Origin: Nodosilinea sp. LEGE 06152 | Lineage (GTDB): Bacteria; Cyanobacteriota; Cyanobacteriia; Phormidesmidales; Phormidesmidaceae | Assembly (NCBI RefSeq): GCF_015207525.1 | Contig: NZ_JADEWR010000022.1 | Span: forward strand, 12,263-76,262 | Length of the DNA stretch: 64,000 bases | Direction: 5' to 3' | Shown: piece after piece, positions 8,251 through 16,598 of the stretch | Layout: every line of letters begins with the position of its first letter | Numbering within the stretch: the first letter of the stretch is position 1 | The notes under the pieces: model-generated | Seen by the model: the letters and a program-made list of their open reading frames with translations, nothing else | Database searches by the model: none | Told to the model about the DNA's origin: nothing | Position numbers and translations under genes: made by a program

Positions 8251-10227
8251 ATGGCCTACGAACCTTTGCACCACAAGTATCGCCCCCAGACCTTTGGCGC
8301 TCTGGTGGGGCAAGATGCGATCGCAACCACCCTGGCCAATGCCCTGCGCCAGCGGCGCATCGCTCCGGCCTACCTCTTCTGTGGCCCTCGGGGCACGGGC
8401 AAAACCTCCAGCGCCCGGATTCTGGCCAAATCGCTCAACTGCATCGCCCAAGACTACCCCACTCCAGAGCCCTGCGGCACCTGCGAAACCTGCCGCTCGA
8501 TCACCAATGGCTCGGCCCTCGACTTTATTGAAATCGACGCCGCCAGCAACACCGGCGTCGACAACATCCGGGAGCTGATCGAGCGGGCCCAGTTTGCCCC
8601 GGTACAGTGCCGCTACAAGGTCTACGTGATCGACGAGTGTCACATGCTCAGTACGGCGGCGTTTAATGCGCTGCTCAAAACCCTAGAGGAACCGCCCAGT
8701 AATGTGGTGTTTATCCTCGCGACGACCGACCCCCAGCGGGTGCTGCCGACGATTATTTCTCGCTGCCAGCGGTTTGACTATCGGCGCATTCCCCTAGAGC
8801 CGATGATTGGCCACCTGCGAAAAATTGCCGATCTAGAAGAAATTGCCATTGACGACGACGCCCTGCGGCTGGTGGCCCAGGTGTCGCAAGGGGGGCTGCG
8901 CGACGCCCAAAGTTTGCTCGACCAGCTCAGTCTGCTAGAGCCACCGGTTAGTGCTGACGCCGTGTGGGACTTAGTCGGGGCCGTGCCCGAGCGGGATTTG
9001 CTGGCCCTCGTGCAGGCTATTCTCAGCGACGACAGCACCACCGTGCTCGACAGCGCCCGCAGACTGATGGATCGAGGCCGCGAGCCACTGATTGTGCTGC
9101 AGAACCTGGCCGGGTTCTACCGCGACCTGCTAATTGCTAAAACGGCGGGCGATCGCCAAGATTTAGTCGCCATTACGCCCCCCACCTGGGCCGACATGCA
9201 GGCGTTAGTCCAAAACCTGGATCCAAAACTTTTTTTGCTAGGGCAACAGCACCTGCGCGCCGCCGAAGGACAGGTCAAAAACACTACCCAACCTCGACTG
9301 TGGCTAGAGGTGACGCTGCTGGGGCTGCTGCCATCTACCCTGGCAGGGCAGGCAACGGGGGTATCTGCAGGTACGCCTGCGATCGCCTCTCCGCCCACAG
9401 CAGGCGCGATCGCCAAGCCAGCCCCACCCGTTAGTCCACTTCCCCCATCCGTGGCACCGCCCGTAGCCGATGCCTTAGACGTCCCCTCCCCAGCGGTAGA
9501 ATCTGCCAATGGGGTAGCACCAGTAGCACCGGAAGCATCAAGGTCTGAGCCAGCTAATGGAGCAACGCCTGAGCCCCAAACCCCTGAGCCAGTCACCGCA
9601 TCTAACTCACCCCCGCACAACGGTCAGAATGCTCCGCCTCCCGACTCCAGCACTACTCCAGTGCCCAACCTAGACCAGCTTTGGCTTCAGGTGATTGCGG
9701 TGCTAGAGCCCCTGGGCACTCGCGCCCTCATGCAGCAGCAGGGCAGCCTACTCTTTTTTGATGGCGTTGTCGCTCGGGTGGGCATCAGCTCTAGACCACT
9801 GTTTAAGATGGCCCAGGGCCGGGTGGAAAACGTCGAAGCGGCCTTCCAAAAAGTTTTGAGCCAAAAGGTGCAAGTTTCCCTGGAGGTGCTGCCCGACCCA
9901 AAGCCTGAGGCACCAGCCCCCACAATCGCCCAGGCCCCAAGCCAGGATATAGAACAGCGGCCAGCCCCCGTTGAGCTACCCCCTACCCCACTCCCCATTT
10001 CTGAGCCACCGGTCCCCGCCGCCCAAGCCGAGGTGAATCCGGTAGATACCCCGTCGCTGCCAGCGATCGCCAGCGACTTTGATCGAGCTGTCAAAAACTT
10101 TGCCCACTTTTTTAACGGTCAAGTTGTCGATTTAGACGATGGCCTCGGCATTGAAAACACACCACTTAAACCCTCTGAGGCAGCGGCTAAGCAGCCATCC
10201 CATCCAGACAAGGACGTGCCGTTTTAG
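8251..10227 (+). CDS. dnaX: DNA polymerase III subunits gamma/tau
   Basis: The clamp-loader ATPase of the replicative polymerase. The N-terminal AAA+ domain shows PLHHKYRPQTFG, Walker A GPRGTGKTSS, four zinc Cys (NCIAQDY...PCGTCETC), Walker B DECHML and sensor ATTDPQRVLPTIISRCQRFD. Domain III follows to about residue 360. Then comes a Pro/Ala/Ser-rich linker of about 110 residues and a tau-type C-terminal domain, ending in a HPDKDVPF tail. No intein is present, although many cyanobacterial dnaX genes carry one. The length of 658 residues is usual for a tau protein. A run of seven T lies at 9230-9236, discussed separately. Confidence 0.96.
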   Translation: MAYEPLHHKYRPQTFGALVGQDAIATTLANALRQRRIAPAYLFCGPRGTGKTSSARILAKSLNCIAQDYPTPEPCGTCETCRSITNGSALDFIEIDAASNTGVDNIRELIERAQFAPVQCRYKVYVIDECHMLSTAAFNALLKTLEEPPSNVVFILATTDPQRVLPTIISRCQRFDYRRIPLEPMIGHLRKIADLEEIAIDDDALRLVAQVSQGGLRDAQSLLDQLSLLEPPVSADAVWDLVGAVPERDLLALVQAILSDDSTTVLDSARRLMDRGREPLIVLQNLAGFYRDLLIAKTAGDRQDLVAITPPTWADMQALVQNLDPKLFLLGQQHLRAAEGQVKNTTQPRLWLEVTLLGLLPSTLAGQATGVSAGTPAIASPPTAGAIAKPAPPVSPLPPSVAPPVADALDVPSPAVESANGVAPVAPEASRSEPANGATPEPQTPEPVTASNSPPHNGQNAPPPDSSTTPVPNLDQLWLQVIAVLEPLGTRALMQQQGSLLFFDGVVARVGISSRPLFKMAQGRVENVEAAFQKVLSQKVQVSLEVLPDPKPEAPAPTIAQAPSQDIEQRPAPVELPPTPLPISEPPVPAAQAEVNPVDTPSLPAIASDFDRAVKNFAHFFNGQVVDLDDGLGIENTPLKPSEAAAKQPSHPDKDVPF

Positions 10228-10578
10228 AGGTTGATTTGAACATCTTCAATCCTGAAGGCTCACACGCATCCGGCTTGCCCAACCTCAATTCGAAGCCAAT
10301 ACCTGATAGCAAATCCGAACCGCATTACCCCGATTTCTAAATGGCCAAACCGTAGGAGCGTAAGCGTAACCAAGGAGGCTCTATCTTGGCATTATTCGCC
10401 CTGTTGCATCGGGGGCGATCAAGAAGGATTTATCCTGAAGATAGCCGTTCCCTAGCCCCTTTGGGGCGGCTTCACCAACGACTTTGCTCAGGAAACGGCT
10501 ATGGCTGTTGTTATCGTTGGGGCTGCTGTGCTAGCGGTACAGACGATTGGTATGAGCTGAGACATCAGCCTAAAAGCT
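10228..10578. other. Intergenic stretch containing a degenerate dispersed repeat
   Basis: The region lies between dnaX (+) and a convergent secreted-protein gene (-). From about 10412 to 10555 it is related to the repeat at 38643-38759 (see that entry). Left of it I see only AT/GC-mixed sequence without a gene. A short frame from 10386 to 10613 runs through the repeat and into the neighbouring gene and is not credible. Confidence 0.4.
10412..10555 (-). repeat. Second, diverged copy of a MITE-like element
   Basis: Read on the minus strand from about 10555, this matches the plus strand from 38646: ACCAATCGTC, CCGCTAGC, CCCCAACGATAA and AGCCATAGCCG all recur in the same order. Over about 76 aligned positions I count roughly 13 differences. 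The hairpin loop here is enlarged by an insert of about 26 nt containing GCCCCAAAGGGGC. The hairpin arms AGCCGTT/AACGGCT are kept. Confidence 0.6.
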
Positions 10579-11169
10579 TTACTGAACCACTACAACGCGA
10601 ATACCGTCGCTAGTCTGATTTTGGCTGATGCTCCTGATTACGCCTCCGGGTTCGTATTCAAGCGACACATCATCAATGCTCCGAACCTGGCCTTGGCTAA
10701 AGTAGCTAAAGCGTACATCGCCAATAGACGCTAGACGACCGCTGCTGAAATAGCTAAAGCGAATGCCGTTAATACTGCTGATTTGACCACCGCTGAAGTA
10801 TTCAAAGCGAGCATCTCCAAGGGTACGGATGCGGCCATTGCTGAAGTAGGTAACCTCTGTAGTGAAGTCACGCTGGTCAATTGTCAGTTGACCATTGGCA
10901 TAGACTTTAAAGCGCGCCCCAGGAACCGTGACAAAGGTACCTAATACATTTCCAAGGGCGTCTACATAGATTGCCTGAAAGCCTTCTTCTCCTAGCTCAA
11001 GGGCACTGTCCTGGTATTCAAAATTAGCTTGGGTGGGGTAGTTTTGGTTGGCCTCGGCTATCGTGCCTAGCCATGGACTGAATAGCAAGTTCGGGCTGGC
11101 GCTGATTCCTACTGCCACTTGGGCGACAGCTACACTCAGGGCTAAGCGGAAAAACATGCTATGTCTCAT
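10579..11169 (-). CDS. Secreted protein with five tandem 16-residue repeats
   Basis: A 196-residue protein with a signal peptide (FFRLALSVAVAQVAVGISA). A unique region of about 75 residues is followed by five tandem 16-residue units at about 106-185. Consensus: F-x-Y-F-S-x-G-Q-I-x-S-I-x-D-V-R (for example FEYFSGGQISSINGIR). The aromatic/Gly periodicity resembles MORN or YwqK-like beta-hairpin repeats, and probably forms a stacked beta structure in the periplasm or on the cell surface. Function unknown. It is a single gene, convergent with dnaX. The repeat is also visible at DNA level, so unit number may vary between strains. Confidence 0.75.
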   Translation of the reverse strand: MRHSMFFRLALSVAVAQVAVGISASPNLLFSPWLGTIAEANQNYPTQANFEYQDSALELGEEGFQAIYVDALGNVLGTFVTVPGARFKVYANGQLTIDQRDFTTEVTYFSNGRIRTLGDARFEYFSGGQISSINGIRFSYFSSGRLASIGDVRFSYFSQGQVRSIDDVSLEYEPGGVIRSISQNQTSDGIRVVVVQ

Positions 11170-11335
11170 GGTGACAACTTCGGTTTGTCTAAATTTCTCA
11201 AACGCCCAGATTGACCTAAGCTTTTGGAACAGCTAATTTTCTCCTGGCTTACCCGCATCAGGGGCAATGAAGGTAGTCAGCTTAAAGGAGCAATGTGTCC
11301 TCTAGCCGCACCTACTCCTTACAAAGACGTTTTCT

Positions 11336-11689
11336 TTAACCAAAGGTGCCGCCGTTCCAGCCCCACATTGCGCCAGGGGCATCAACAAACTCAATATAGG
11401 TGCGATTCTTGGGCACTCCCAAGGCCGTTTCTAGCTGGGCGCAAAACTCCTCACTCATGGCGCGGGTTTTGGCGCTGCCCATGGTACCCACACTCTTAAT
11501 TTCTACGTAGCAAACTGGGTCTGTGGTACCGCCAAAGGTCATTGGTACATTAGCCTCAAAGGCTGTCATGACGTAGGACTCAGGTTTGCCGAGATGCTCC
11601 GCTAGCCTAGCAGAAAGATCCTTGAGTAACCCCTCAACTTGAGCTTGATTGGGAGAAGGGATAGAGGTTTGCACTTTAATCAGCGGCAT
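11336..11689 (-). CDS. MIF/phenylpyruvate tautomerase-family protein
   Basis: A 117-residue member of the macrophage migration inhibitory factor fold. Proteins of this family keep an N-terminal proline as catalytic base; here the sequence begins MPLIKVQTSI, so Pro2 is free after Met removal. The core motif PESYVMTAFEANVPMTFGGTTDP and the C-terminal NRTYIEFVDAPGAMWGWNGGTF match cyanobacterial MIF-like proteins. Family members tautomerise phenylpyruvate-type keto acids in vitro; the physiological substrate is unknown. It follows a flavin-reductase-like gene on the same strand, 107 bp away. Confidence 0.88.
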   Translation of the reverse strand: MPLIKVQTSIPSPNQAQVEGLLKDLSARLAEHLGKPESYVMTAFEANVPMTFGGTTDPVCYVEIKSVGTMGSAKTRAMSEEFCAQLETALGVPKNRTYIEFVDAPGAMWGWNGGTFG

Positions 11690-11796
11690 GGCAGCTGCAA
11701 CCCGAAGTTTTCTTGAAGTAAGGCGAGTCTAGAGCAAGGGGGAACGATTGGCTCAACCCTGTTTCCCCCTGTTAAGCACTGGCGTAGTTAGACTCT

Positions 11797-12279
11797 CTAG
11801 CCGCCGTAGTTCCAGCCGGTGCTCTCCAGCAGGAGCGGTTCGCCATCGCGATGGACAGCAGCCCCAACGACCTCGCCCACAAAGACGGTGTGGTCGCCGT
11901 GCTCTACAGAGCCAACTACGCGGCACTCGACATAGCCTAAGGTGTCTTTGATGACGGGGCAGCCGGTTTGGGGGGCGGGGTAAAACTCAATGTCTTCAAA
12001 CTTGTTACCGACCCGACGCAGGGGCTTAAAGAAATTTTGGGCCAGTTCTTTTTGCCCTGCCTCTAAAAAGCTGAGCGCAAATACACCGCTGGCTTTGACC
12101 ATGGCGTGGGAGGTGGAGTCGTTCTTGACGCAGTTGACCACTAGGGGCGGCTCAAAGGAAGCCTGCATGACCCAACTGGCCGTGAAGCCATTGAGGTCTT
12201 CCCCGTTTTTAACGCCACAGATATAGAGGCCGTGGGGAATTTTGCGCAAAAGCGTCTTTTTAGCCTGTTCGTCTAGCAC
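11797..12279 (-). CDS. Flavin reductase-like, FMN-binding split-barrel protein
   Basis: A 160-residue protein of the flavin reductase (FMN split-barrel) family. Motifs: IPHGLYICGVKNGEDLNGFTASWVMQASFEPPLV, which binds flavin phosphate, then FALSFLEAGQKELAQNFF and GCPVIKDTLGYVECRVVGSVEHGDHTVFVGEV. Members reduce free flavins with NAD(P)H or act as the flavin domain of larger enzymes such as cyanobacterial flavodiiron proteins. This one stands alone. The C-terminus is short (LLESTGWNYGG). The neighbours are a MIF-like gene and a peroxiredoxin, suggesting a redox role, but no substrate can be assigned. Confidence 0.85.
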   Translation of the reverse strand: MLDEQAKKTLLRKIPHGLYICGVKNGEDLNGFTASWVMQASFEPPLVVNCVKNDSTSHAMVKASGVFALSFLEAGQKELAQNFFKPLRRVGNKFEDIEFYPAPQTGCPVIKDTLGYVECRVVGSVEHGDHTVFVGEVVGAAVHRDGEPLLLESTGWNYGG

Positions 12280-12351
12280 AGCGTACCTACGGAATGCGTC
12301 TCTAGAGCGAGTTTAATACAGCGATCGCATTCCTCTCTACCCAATTGGGCA

Positions 12352-12380
12352 TAAAAAAGGGCGCACCGCAGTGCGCCCTG
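12352..12380 (-). terminator. Rho-independent terminator of the peroxiredoxin gene
   Basis: On the minus strand GGGCGCACTGCGGTGCGCCC is followed by six T. It sits 23 bp past the peroxiredoxin stop and separates it from the flavin reductase gene. Confidence 0.85.
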
Positions 12381-12402
12381 ATTGTGAGTGATGTCTCAAA
12401 GA

Positions 12403-13038
12403 CTATTTGTTGGGCTGGGGAGTCATGCGCAGGTAGGGCTTGATCTCGGTAACGCCCTTGGGAAAGCGCTGCTTAGCTTCTTCAGTAGGAATGGTGGGGG
12501 AGACCACAACGTCTTCGCCATCCTTCCAGTCAACGGGGGTCGCTACGCTGTAGTTGTCGGTGAGCTGCAGCGAGTCAATCACCCGCAAAATTTCGGCAAA
12601 GTTGCGCCCGGTGCTGGGCGGATAGGTGATGGTCAACCGCAACTTCTTGCTAGGGTCAATTACAAACACGCTGCGCACGGTTACTTTGGCGTTCGCGTTG
12701 GGGTGAATCATACCGTAGAGGTCAGAGACCTTTTTGTCGTCATCGGCAATGATGGGGTAGTTGACCGAAACACCCTGGGTTTCGTTGATATCGCCAATCC
12801 AGCCCTGGTGCGAGTCAGCGCTGTCTACGCTGAGAGCAATAACTTTAGCATTGCGCTTGTCAAACTCAGGCTTGAGCCTAGCCACGCTGCCTAGCTCGGT
12901 GGTGCAGACAGGGGTGTAGTCGGCGGGGTGAGAAAATAGCACCACCCAGCTATCGCCAGCCCAGCTGTAAAAATCAATCTCACCCTCGCTGGTCTGCTGG
13001 GTGAAGTTAGGTACCTGATCGCCAAGTTGAAGCGCCAT
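12403..13038 (-). CDS. 1-Cys peroxiredoxin (Prdx6 type)
   Basis: A thiol peroxidase that reduces hydrogen peroxide and alkyl hydroperoxides. The active-site motif SHPADYTPVCTTELG places the peroxidatic Cys at residue 45. No other Cys is present in the 211 residues, so it is a true 1-Cys enzyme with no resolving Cys in the chain. Further conserved stretches are IALSVDSADSHQGWIGDI, FVIDPSKKLRLTITYP, NFAEILRVIDSLQL and the C-terminal EAKQRFPKGVTEIKPYLR of the Prdx6 class. The reductant (thioredoxin, glutathione or other) cannot be read from the sequence. A single gene with its own terminator. Confidence 0.95.
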   Translation of the reverse strand: MALQLGDQVPNFTQQTSEGEIDFYSWAGDSWVVLFSHPADYTPVCTTELGSVARLKPEFDKRNAKVIALSVDSADSHQGWIGDINETQGVSVNYPIIADDDKKVSDLYGMIHPNANAKVTVRSVFVIDPSKKLRLTITYPPSTGRNFAEILRVIDSLQLTDNYSVATPVDWKDGEDVVVSPTIPTEEAKQRFPKGVTEIKPYLRMTPQPNK

Positions 13039-13210
13039 CTCAAATCTCCGTTAGTCTGTGCAAAAAACGTTGCCTAGCGTTCACTTTCGCTATTCTCCCA
13101 TAAACCCCGGTATTCCGGTCGGAGTTTAGAGGATTCTTTTAAGAATTGTAGCGCAAGCCCTTGGCAACGCGGCACCGGCACTGGTACCTGGTTGGTTCGC
13201 GCCCCACCTA

Positions 13211-13245
13211 CTAAAAGGCACCCAGGAATCCCAGGTGCCTTTTAG
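13211..13245. terminator. Bidirectional stem-loop between DUF6464 and peroxiredoxin genes
   Basis: Perfect 12-bp arms CTAAAAGGCACC (13211-13222) and GGTGCCTTTTAG (13234-13245). On the minus strand the hairpin lies about 57 bp past the stop of the 13302-13613 gene and its distal arm gives CCTTTTAG. It can act as a terminator for that gene. Confidence 0.65.
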
Positions 13246-13301
13246 CACTGTACTCTACCAGCAAAAGCCTGCAGCCAGCCCTGTGAAACGCTTGAGAAAC
13301 T

Positions 13302-13613
13302 CTACACCTGGCGATCGAACACCTTGGGCGCGTAGGCACTGCACCCGTCGCAGGGGCCCATGGGGTTCATGGCACAGCGCAGATAGGGCGATCGCGCGTT
13401 GAGGTCGCAGGTGATGTCGCCAATCATGTAGCCCATGCCGTCGACGTAGTGCAGGTCAGTATTGTTGTCGAGCAGTTTGGCCATGCTCTGCCCCAGGGCC
13501 GTTGGCACCGCAGCACTGCCGCACTTCTCATTGCGGTCAGCACGAACGCTCATCCACGCTGACACAATCGCTGGGGTGAGACCGACCACAAAAATTAGGA
13601 CAATGACGAGCAT
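13302..13613 (-). CDS. DUF6464-family protein, membrane-anchored
   Basis: A 103-residue cyanobacterial protein. An N-terminal membrane helix (MLVIVLIFVVGLTPAIVSAW) is followed by a short soluble part. The C-terminal signature has four Cys: GDITCDLNARSPYLRCAMNPMGPCDGC. This Cys pattern is typical of the DUF6464 family and could bind a metal or form disulphides. Function unknown. Monocistronic, with a stem-loop downstream. Confidence 0.75.
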   Translation of the reverse strand: MLVIVLIFVVGLTPAIVSAWMSVRADRNEKCGSAAVPTALGQSMAKLLDNNTDLHYVDGMGYMIGDITCDLNARSPYLRCAMNPMGPCDGCSAYAPKVFDRQV

Positions 13614-13779
13614 GAAACCGACTTAGAAACTAGCACGATCATCCTAACTCGATGAATCGGCTGGTCATCCGTCAGCAGCAGGGGATTGGTACATGCCGTT
13701 GCGTTACTTAGTCTTTCGCAATATTGACCGCCGACCGACTTTGCCTTGATTACGCTGGTGGATACAGCCTGCAGCGCTA

Positions 13780-14100
13780 ATTGCGTTGGGCAGCAAGCGA
13801 CGAAATAGCATCCAGAAAGTTCCCGTCTGGAGATGTTGTTTCGATAAATTTAGGGTTAGGCTTTGAAAGAGAACGGTTTTTGCCTCAGTTCTCGACCAAA
13901 ACAGGGGTGTTTATCCATCACCTGAACAAGATCCTGAACTTTCCAGAACTTTCATGTATTGGCGGATTCTGTTCTATGACCGATTATCTAAACATCCTGT
14001 AGACTCGCGTGTGCTCCAAAGCTAAGACCGGGTAGGGCCACAGGACATTGTGGAGGTTCGCTCCTCAGTGATAGCGCCTTACCCGGCTTTTTATTTTTAA
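13780..14100 (+). ncRNA. Candidate structured small RNA ending in a branched terminator
   Basis: This gene-free stretch contains two notable folds on the plus strand. A long hairpin at 13801-13843 pairs CGAAA...ATCCAG with CTGG...TTTCG. A terminal structure at 14028-14098 has an 11-bp stem (CCGGGTAGGGC with GCCTTACCCGG, one G-U), inner small hairpins (CACA...TGTG, GAGG...CCTC) and a T-rich tail (CTTTTTATTTTT). A short open frame at 13781-14002 has no recognisable motif. I could not match it to tmRNA, 6S, RNase P RNA, 4.5S or a known riboswitch. It may be an independent sRNA, or only a terminator with a structured leader. Confidence 0.4.
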
Positions 14101-14249
14101 AAACCCATGCCGTCAGCCGTACCTAGCAGGGATTAGCCCGATCGCGTTGGCTCGGTAAAACAGAAACTTGCTACAGTCATTCGCCCCTTCTCCCGGCTGA
14201 GCCTTAGCTGGCGTGGCCTTTCGCTAAGTCGTTAGTTAAGAGAAGCTGC

Positions 14250-14783
14250 TCAGACGGCGGCTTCAGAGTCGCCATTGAACGAGTAAACGTTCAGCCACTC
14301 CTCAACAATGTAGGGCGCTACCACCAGTCGCGCGACAGTTCCGTTAGCTAAAGGCACAACCAGCGTGAGAGGGCCAGGGCGCTGAATATGGCTCAAGATC
14401 GTATCGATATCGTACTGAGCCACGTTCTCTGGCAAGTTTTGAGTTTGAGAATCGAGTGAGGGCACCGCTGCCCACTGAGTTGCAGTGCCAGTCTGCACCG
14501 ATAGCTCACCCTGGCGATCGACCAGTCCTTGCCCCGGAAACCCTACCAACCTCAGGTATACGCCCTCTAAATGCCCTTCTCTATAGCGCTTGAAGACCGT
14601 TGCCTGCCAGGCCACCTCGTTTTGGTCACGCAAACTTTGGCGCGATCGATAGGTCGTTTGCCCTGGTTGTTCGTGGTAAGTATGCACAGAGGCCATTGCT
14701 GGCTCGGCTAAGGCCAGTAGCAGCAGACAGCCCAGCAGCAGGGCCAGAATTGTGAGCCGCAGGGCGCGCCAAAGATGAGACAT
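14250..14783 (-). CDS. DUF3122-family protein, exported
   Basis: A 177-residue protein from the chosen ATG. It has a signal peptide (LRLTILALLLGCLLLLALAEPAMA) with a likely cut before SVHTYHEQ. The body matches the cyanobacterial DUF3122 family: SVHTYHEQPGQTTYRSRQSL, LEGVYLRLVGFPG and VEEWLNVY. Probably periplasmic or thylakoid-lumenal; function unknown. The frame is open 13 codons upstream to 14822, but MSHLWRALRL gives a normal signal peptide. An AT-rich repeat lies just upstream, between it and the TPR gene. Confidence 0.85.
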   Translation of the reverse strand: MSHLWRALRLTILALLLGCLLLLALAEPAMASVHTYHEQPGQTTYRSRQSLRDQNEVAWQATVFKRYREGHLEGVYLRLVGFPGQGLVDRQGELSVQTGTATQWAAVPSLDSQTQNLPENVAQYDIDTILSHIQRPGPLTLVVPLANGTVARLVVAPYIVEEWLNVYSFNGDSEAAV

Positions 14784-14814
14784 GGCATGGAATGTGATGG
14801 GGTGGAAGGGTGAG

Positions 14815-14875
14815 GAATGCAAAGTTCAAAATGCAGAACTCAAATTTTGAATTCCCAACTTTGAATTTTGCACTG
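14815..14875. repeat. AT-rich inverted repeat, TTCAAAATGCA family (copy 1)
   Basis: Contains TGCAAAGTTCAAAATGCA followed by an imperfect inverse (TTTGAATTTTGCA). Related copies lie at 44901-44958 and 49059-49106. All three are at gene boundaries. Confidence 0.65.
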
Positions 14876-14909
14876 ACCAAAGATCACCTCTCCCCTCCTG
14901 ATCTTTAGT

Positions 14910-16367
14910 CTACAGCTGGCTCATCTGGTTCAGCGTCTGCCGGTACCCAGCGGCTTCGCCTCGCTGCAGGTAAAGCTGGGCGGCCTGCTCAAAGTCGCGG
15001 CGGGCACCGGCATCGTCGCCGAGGCGAGCGCGCACAACGCCCCGGTTGTAAAACAGCCTGGGGTCAGCACTGTTGGGAGCGCTGACAATAGCCTGGGTGA
15101 GATCTTGGTAGGCATTTTGAGCCTGGTTTACCTGCAGGTAGGCCGTCCCCCGAGCAGAATAGGCTTCTAAGTAATCAGGCTGTGCCGCTAGGGCCTGACT
15201 GTAGTCATCGATCGCGCCAAATACATCGCCCGTAGAGAGGCGGGCATCGCCTCGAGATTTAAAGGCAGCGGCATAGGTGGGATCTAGGAACAGAGCCTCG
15301 GTATAGTCTGCGATCGCAGCGGTAGCATCCCCCGCCTGCAGTAGGGCATCGCCTTTTTGCTTGTAGGCCATCGCTGAGTCAGGGTTGAGCTGCAGCACCC
15401 GAGCAAAATCTTGCTGGGCACCGCCTAGGTTGTCCTGAGCGGCGCGAATAGTGCCCCGACTCATATAGGCTTCGGTCAGGCTAGGGTTGAGTTCAATGGC
15501 GCGATCGAGGTCTTGCAGAGCACGGTTGATTCGCCCCTGGCGGTAGGACACATAGCTCCGGTTGAGGTAGGCCCGAGCCATATTGGGATCAAGCCGTACC
15601 GCCTGATTCAAATCATCGAGGGCAGCATCGTAGAGCCCGAGGTGGTAGTAGGCTACCCCGCGCCCCATGTAAGCCCTGGGCAGGTCGCCCTGTAGCTCAA
15701 TGGCGCGGCTAAAGTCAGCTACGGCATCGCTGTAGTTGTTAACCCGCTCAAGGGCAAAGCCCCGCAGCACATAGGCCGAAGGGTTATCAGGGTCAAGCTC
15801 AATAGCGGTGGAAAAGTCTTCTAGTGCCAGGTCATTGCGACCCTGTTGCGAATCGATCAACCCTCGGTAGAGGTAGGCATCGACCGCATCGGGGTTAGCC
15901 TCTAGAGCCGCATTAAAGTCAGTCTGGGCCTCGGTAGAGTTGCCCTGCCGGTAGTAAACGCTACCCCGCGCAAAGAGGGCGTTGGCGTTACCAGGATCTA
16001 AACTTAGGGCTCGGTTCAGGTCGATTAGGGCTCGATCGTAGTTGTTTTGATCGGCGTAGATCAGGCCTCGATACAGATAAGCACCAGCCAGGGTTGGATC
16101 TTTTTCAAGGGCCATATCAAAGGCTGCGAGGGCGGCTTCATAGTCGCCGCTGTTGTAGCGCTCAACCCCCTGGTTGTAGGCCGCAACAGCCGTCAAGCCA
16201 GGTTCAGCCGCTTCAGGTTCGACTCCGGTCTCGGCTTCAGGCTCTAGCTCAACGTCGGGTGCGACCATGTCGGATTCGGTGGTCGGGGTTTGGGCATAGG
16301 CCCCCAGAGGCGTTACCCCTGTAGCCAACCCCAGGCCCAACAGCACAACTAAATAACGCAATTTCAT
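14910..16367 (-). CDS. Exported TPR protein with twelve repeats
   Basis: A 485-residue protein. A signal peptide (YLVVLLGLGLATGVTPLGAYA) precedes an acidic linker (about residues 26-60). Twelve consecutive 34-residue TPR units follow, such as AYLYRGLIYADQNNYDRALIDLNRALSLDPG, shown here by its parts AYLYRGLIY and ALIDLNRALSLDP. The last repeat ends a few residues before the C-terminus. TPR arrays form a superhelix that holds partner proteins. Export suggests a role in the periplasm or thylakoid lumen, in assembly or secretion, but no partner is indicated. Single gene; the upstream 180 bp carry no clear motif. Confidence 0.9.
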   Translation of the reverse strand: MKLRYLVVLLGLGLATGVTPLGAYAQTPTTESDMVAPDVELEPEAETGVEPEAAEPGLTAVAAYNQGVERYNSGDYEAALAAFDMALEKDPTLAGAYLYRGLIYADQNNYDRALIDLNRALSLDPGNANALFARGSVYYRQGNSTEAQTDFNAALEANPDAVDAYLYRGLIDSQQGRNDLALEDFSTAIELDPDNPSAYVLRGFALERVNNYSDAVADFSRAIELQGDLPRAYMGRGVAYYHLGLYDAALDDLNQAVRLDPNMARAYLNRSYVSYRQGRINRALQDLDRAIELNPSLTEAYMSRGTIRAAQDNLGGAQQDFARVLQLNPDSAMAYKQKGDALLQAGDATAAIADYTEALFLDPTYAAAFKSRGDARLSTGDVFGAIDDYSQALAAQPDYLEAYSARGTAYLQVNQAQNAYQDLTQAIVSAPNSADPRLFYNRGVVRARLGDDAGARRDFEQAAQLYLQRGEAAGYRQTLNQMSQL

Positions 16368-16598
16368 GGCTTCCCCTCCACCGATGGTGTTTGCAGATTG
16401 AGTAGATTGGTGCCGCCCCTCAGAGGGGCCGTTGTTAGAGTACCCACCTACGTTTCTAGCGATTATGCCCTGGCGCTAATGATAGGTCAGCTTATTTAGG
16501 TTGAGAGACGGGTTTAAAGAGTTTTTTTTAGAATTGTAGGGTACTCGGCGGCGGCCTTGTCCATTTACGACAGCGGCGAGCAGCGGCAAGGAGAAAAT

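Noticed and set aside
10386..10613. Plus-strand 75-codon frame after dnaX
   Set aside because: It runs through the MITE-like repeat and into a convergent gene; no protein motif.
13781..14002. 73-codon plus-strand frame
   Set aside because: No family motif and overlaps a strong hairpin; treated as candidate RNA region.
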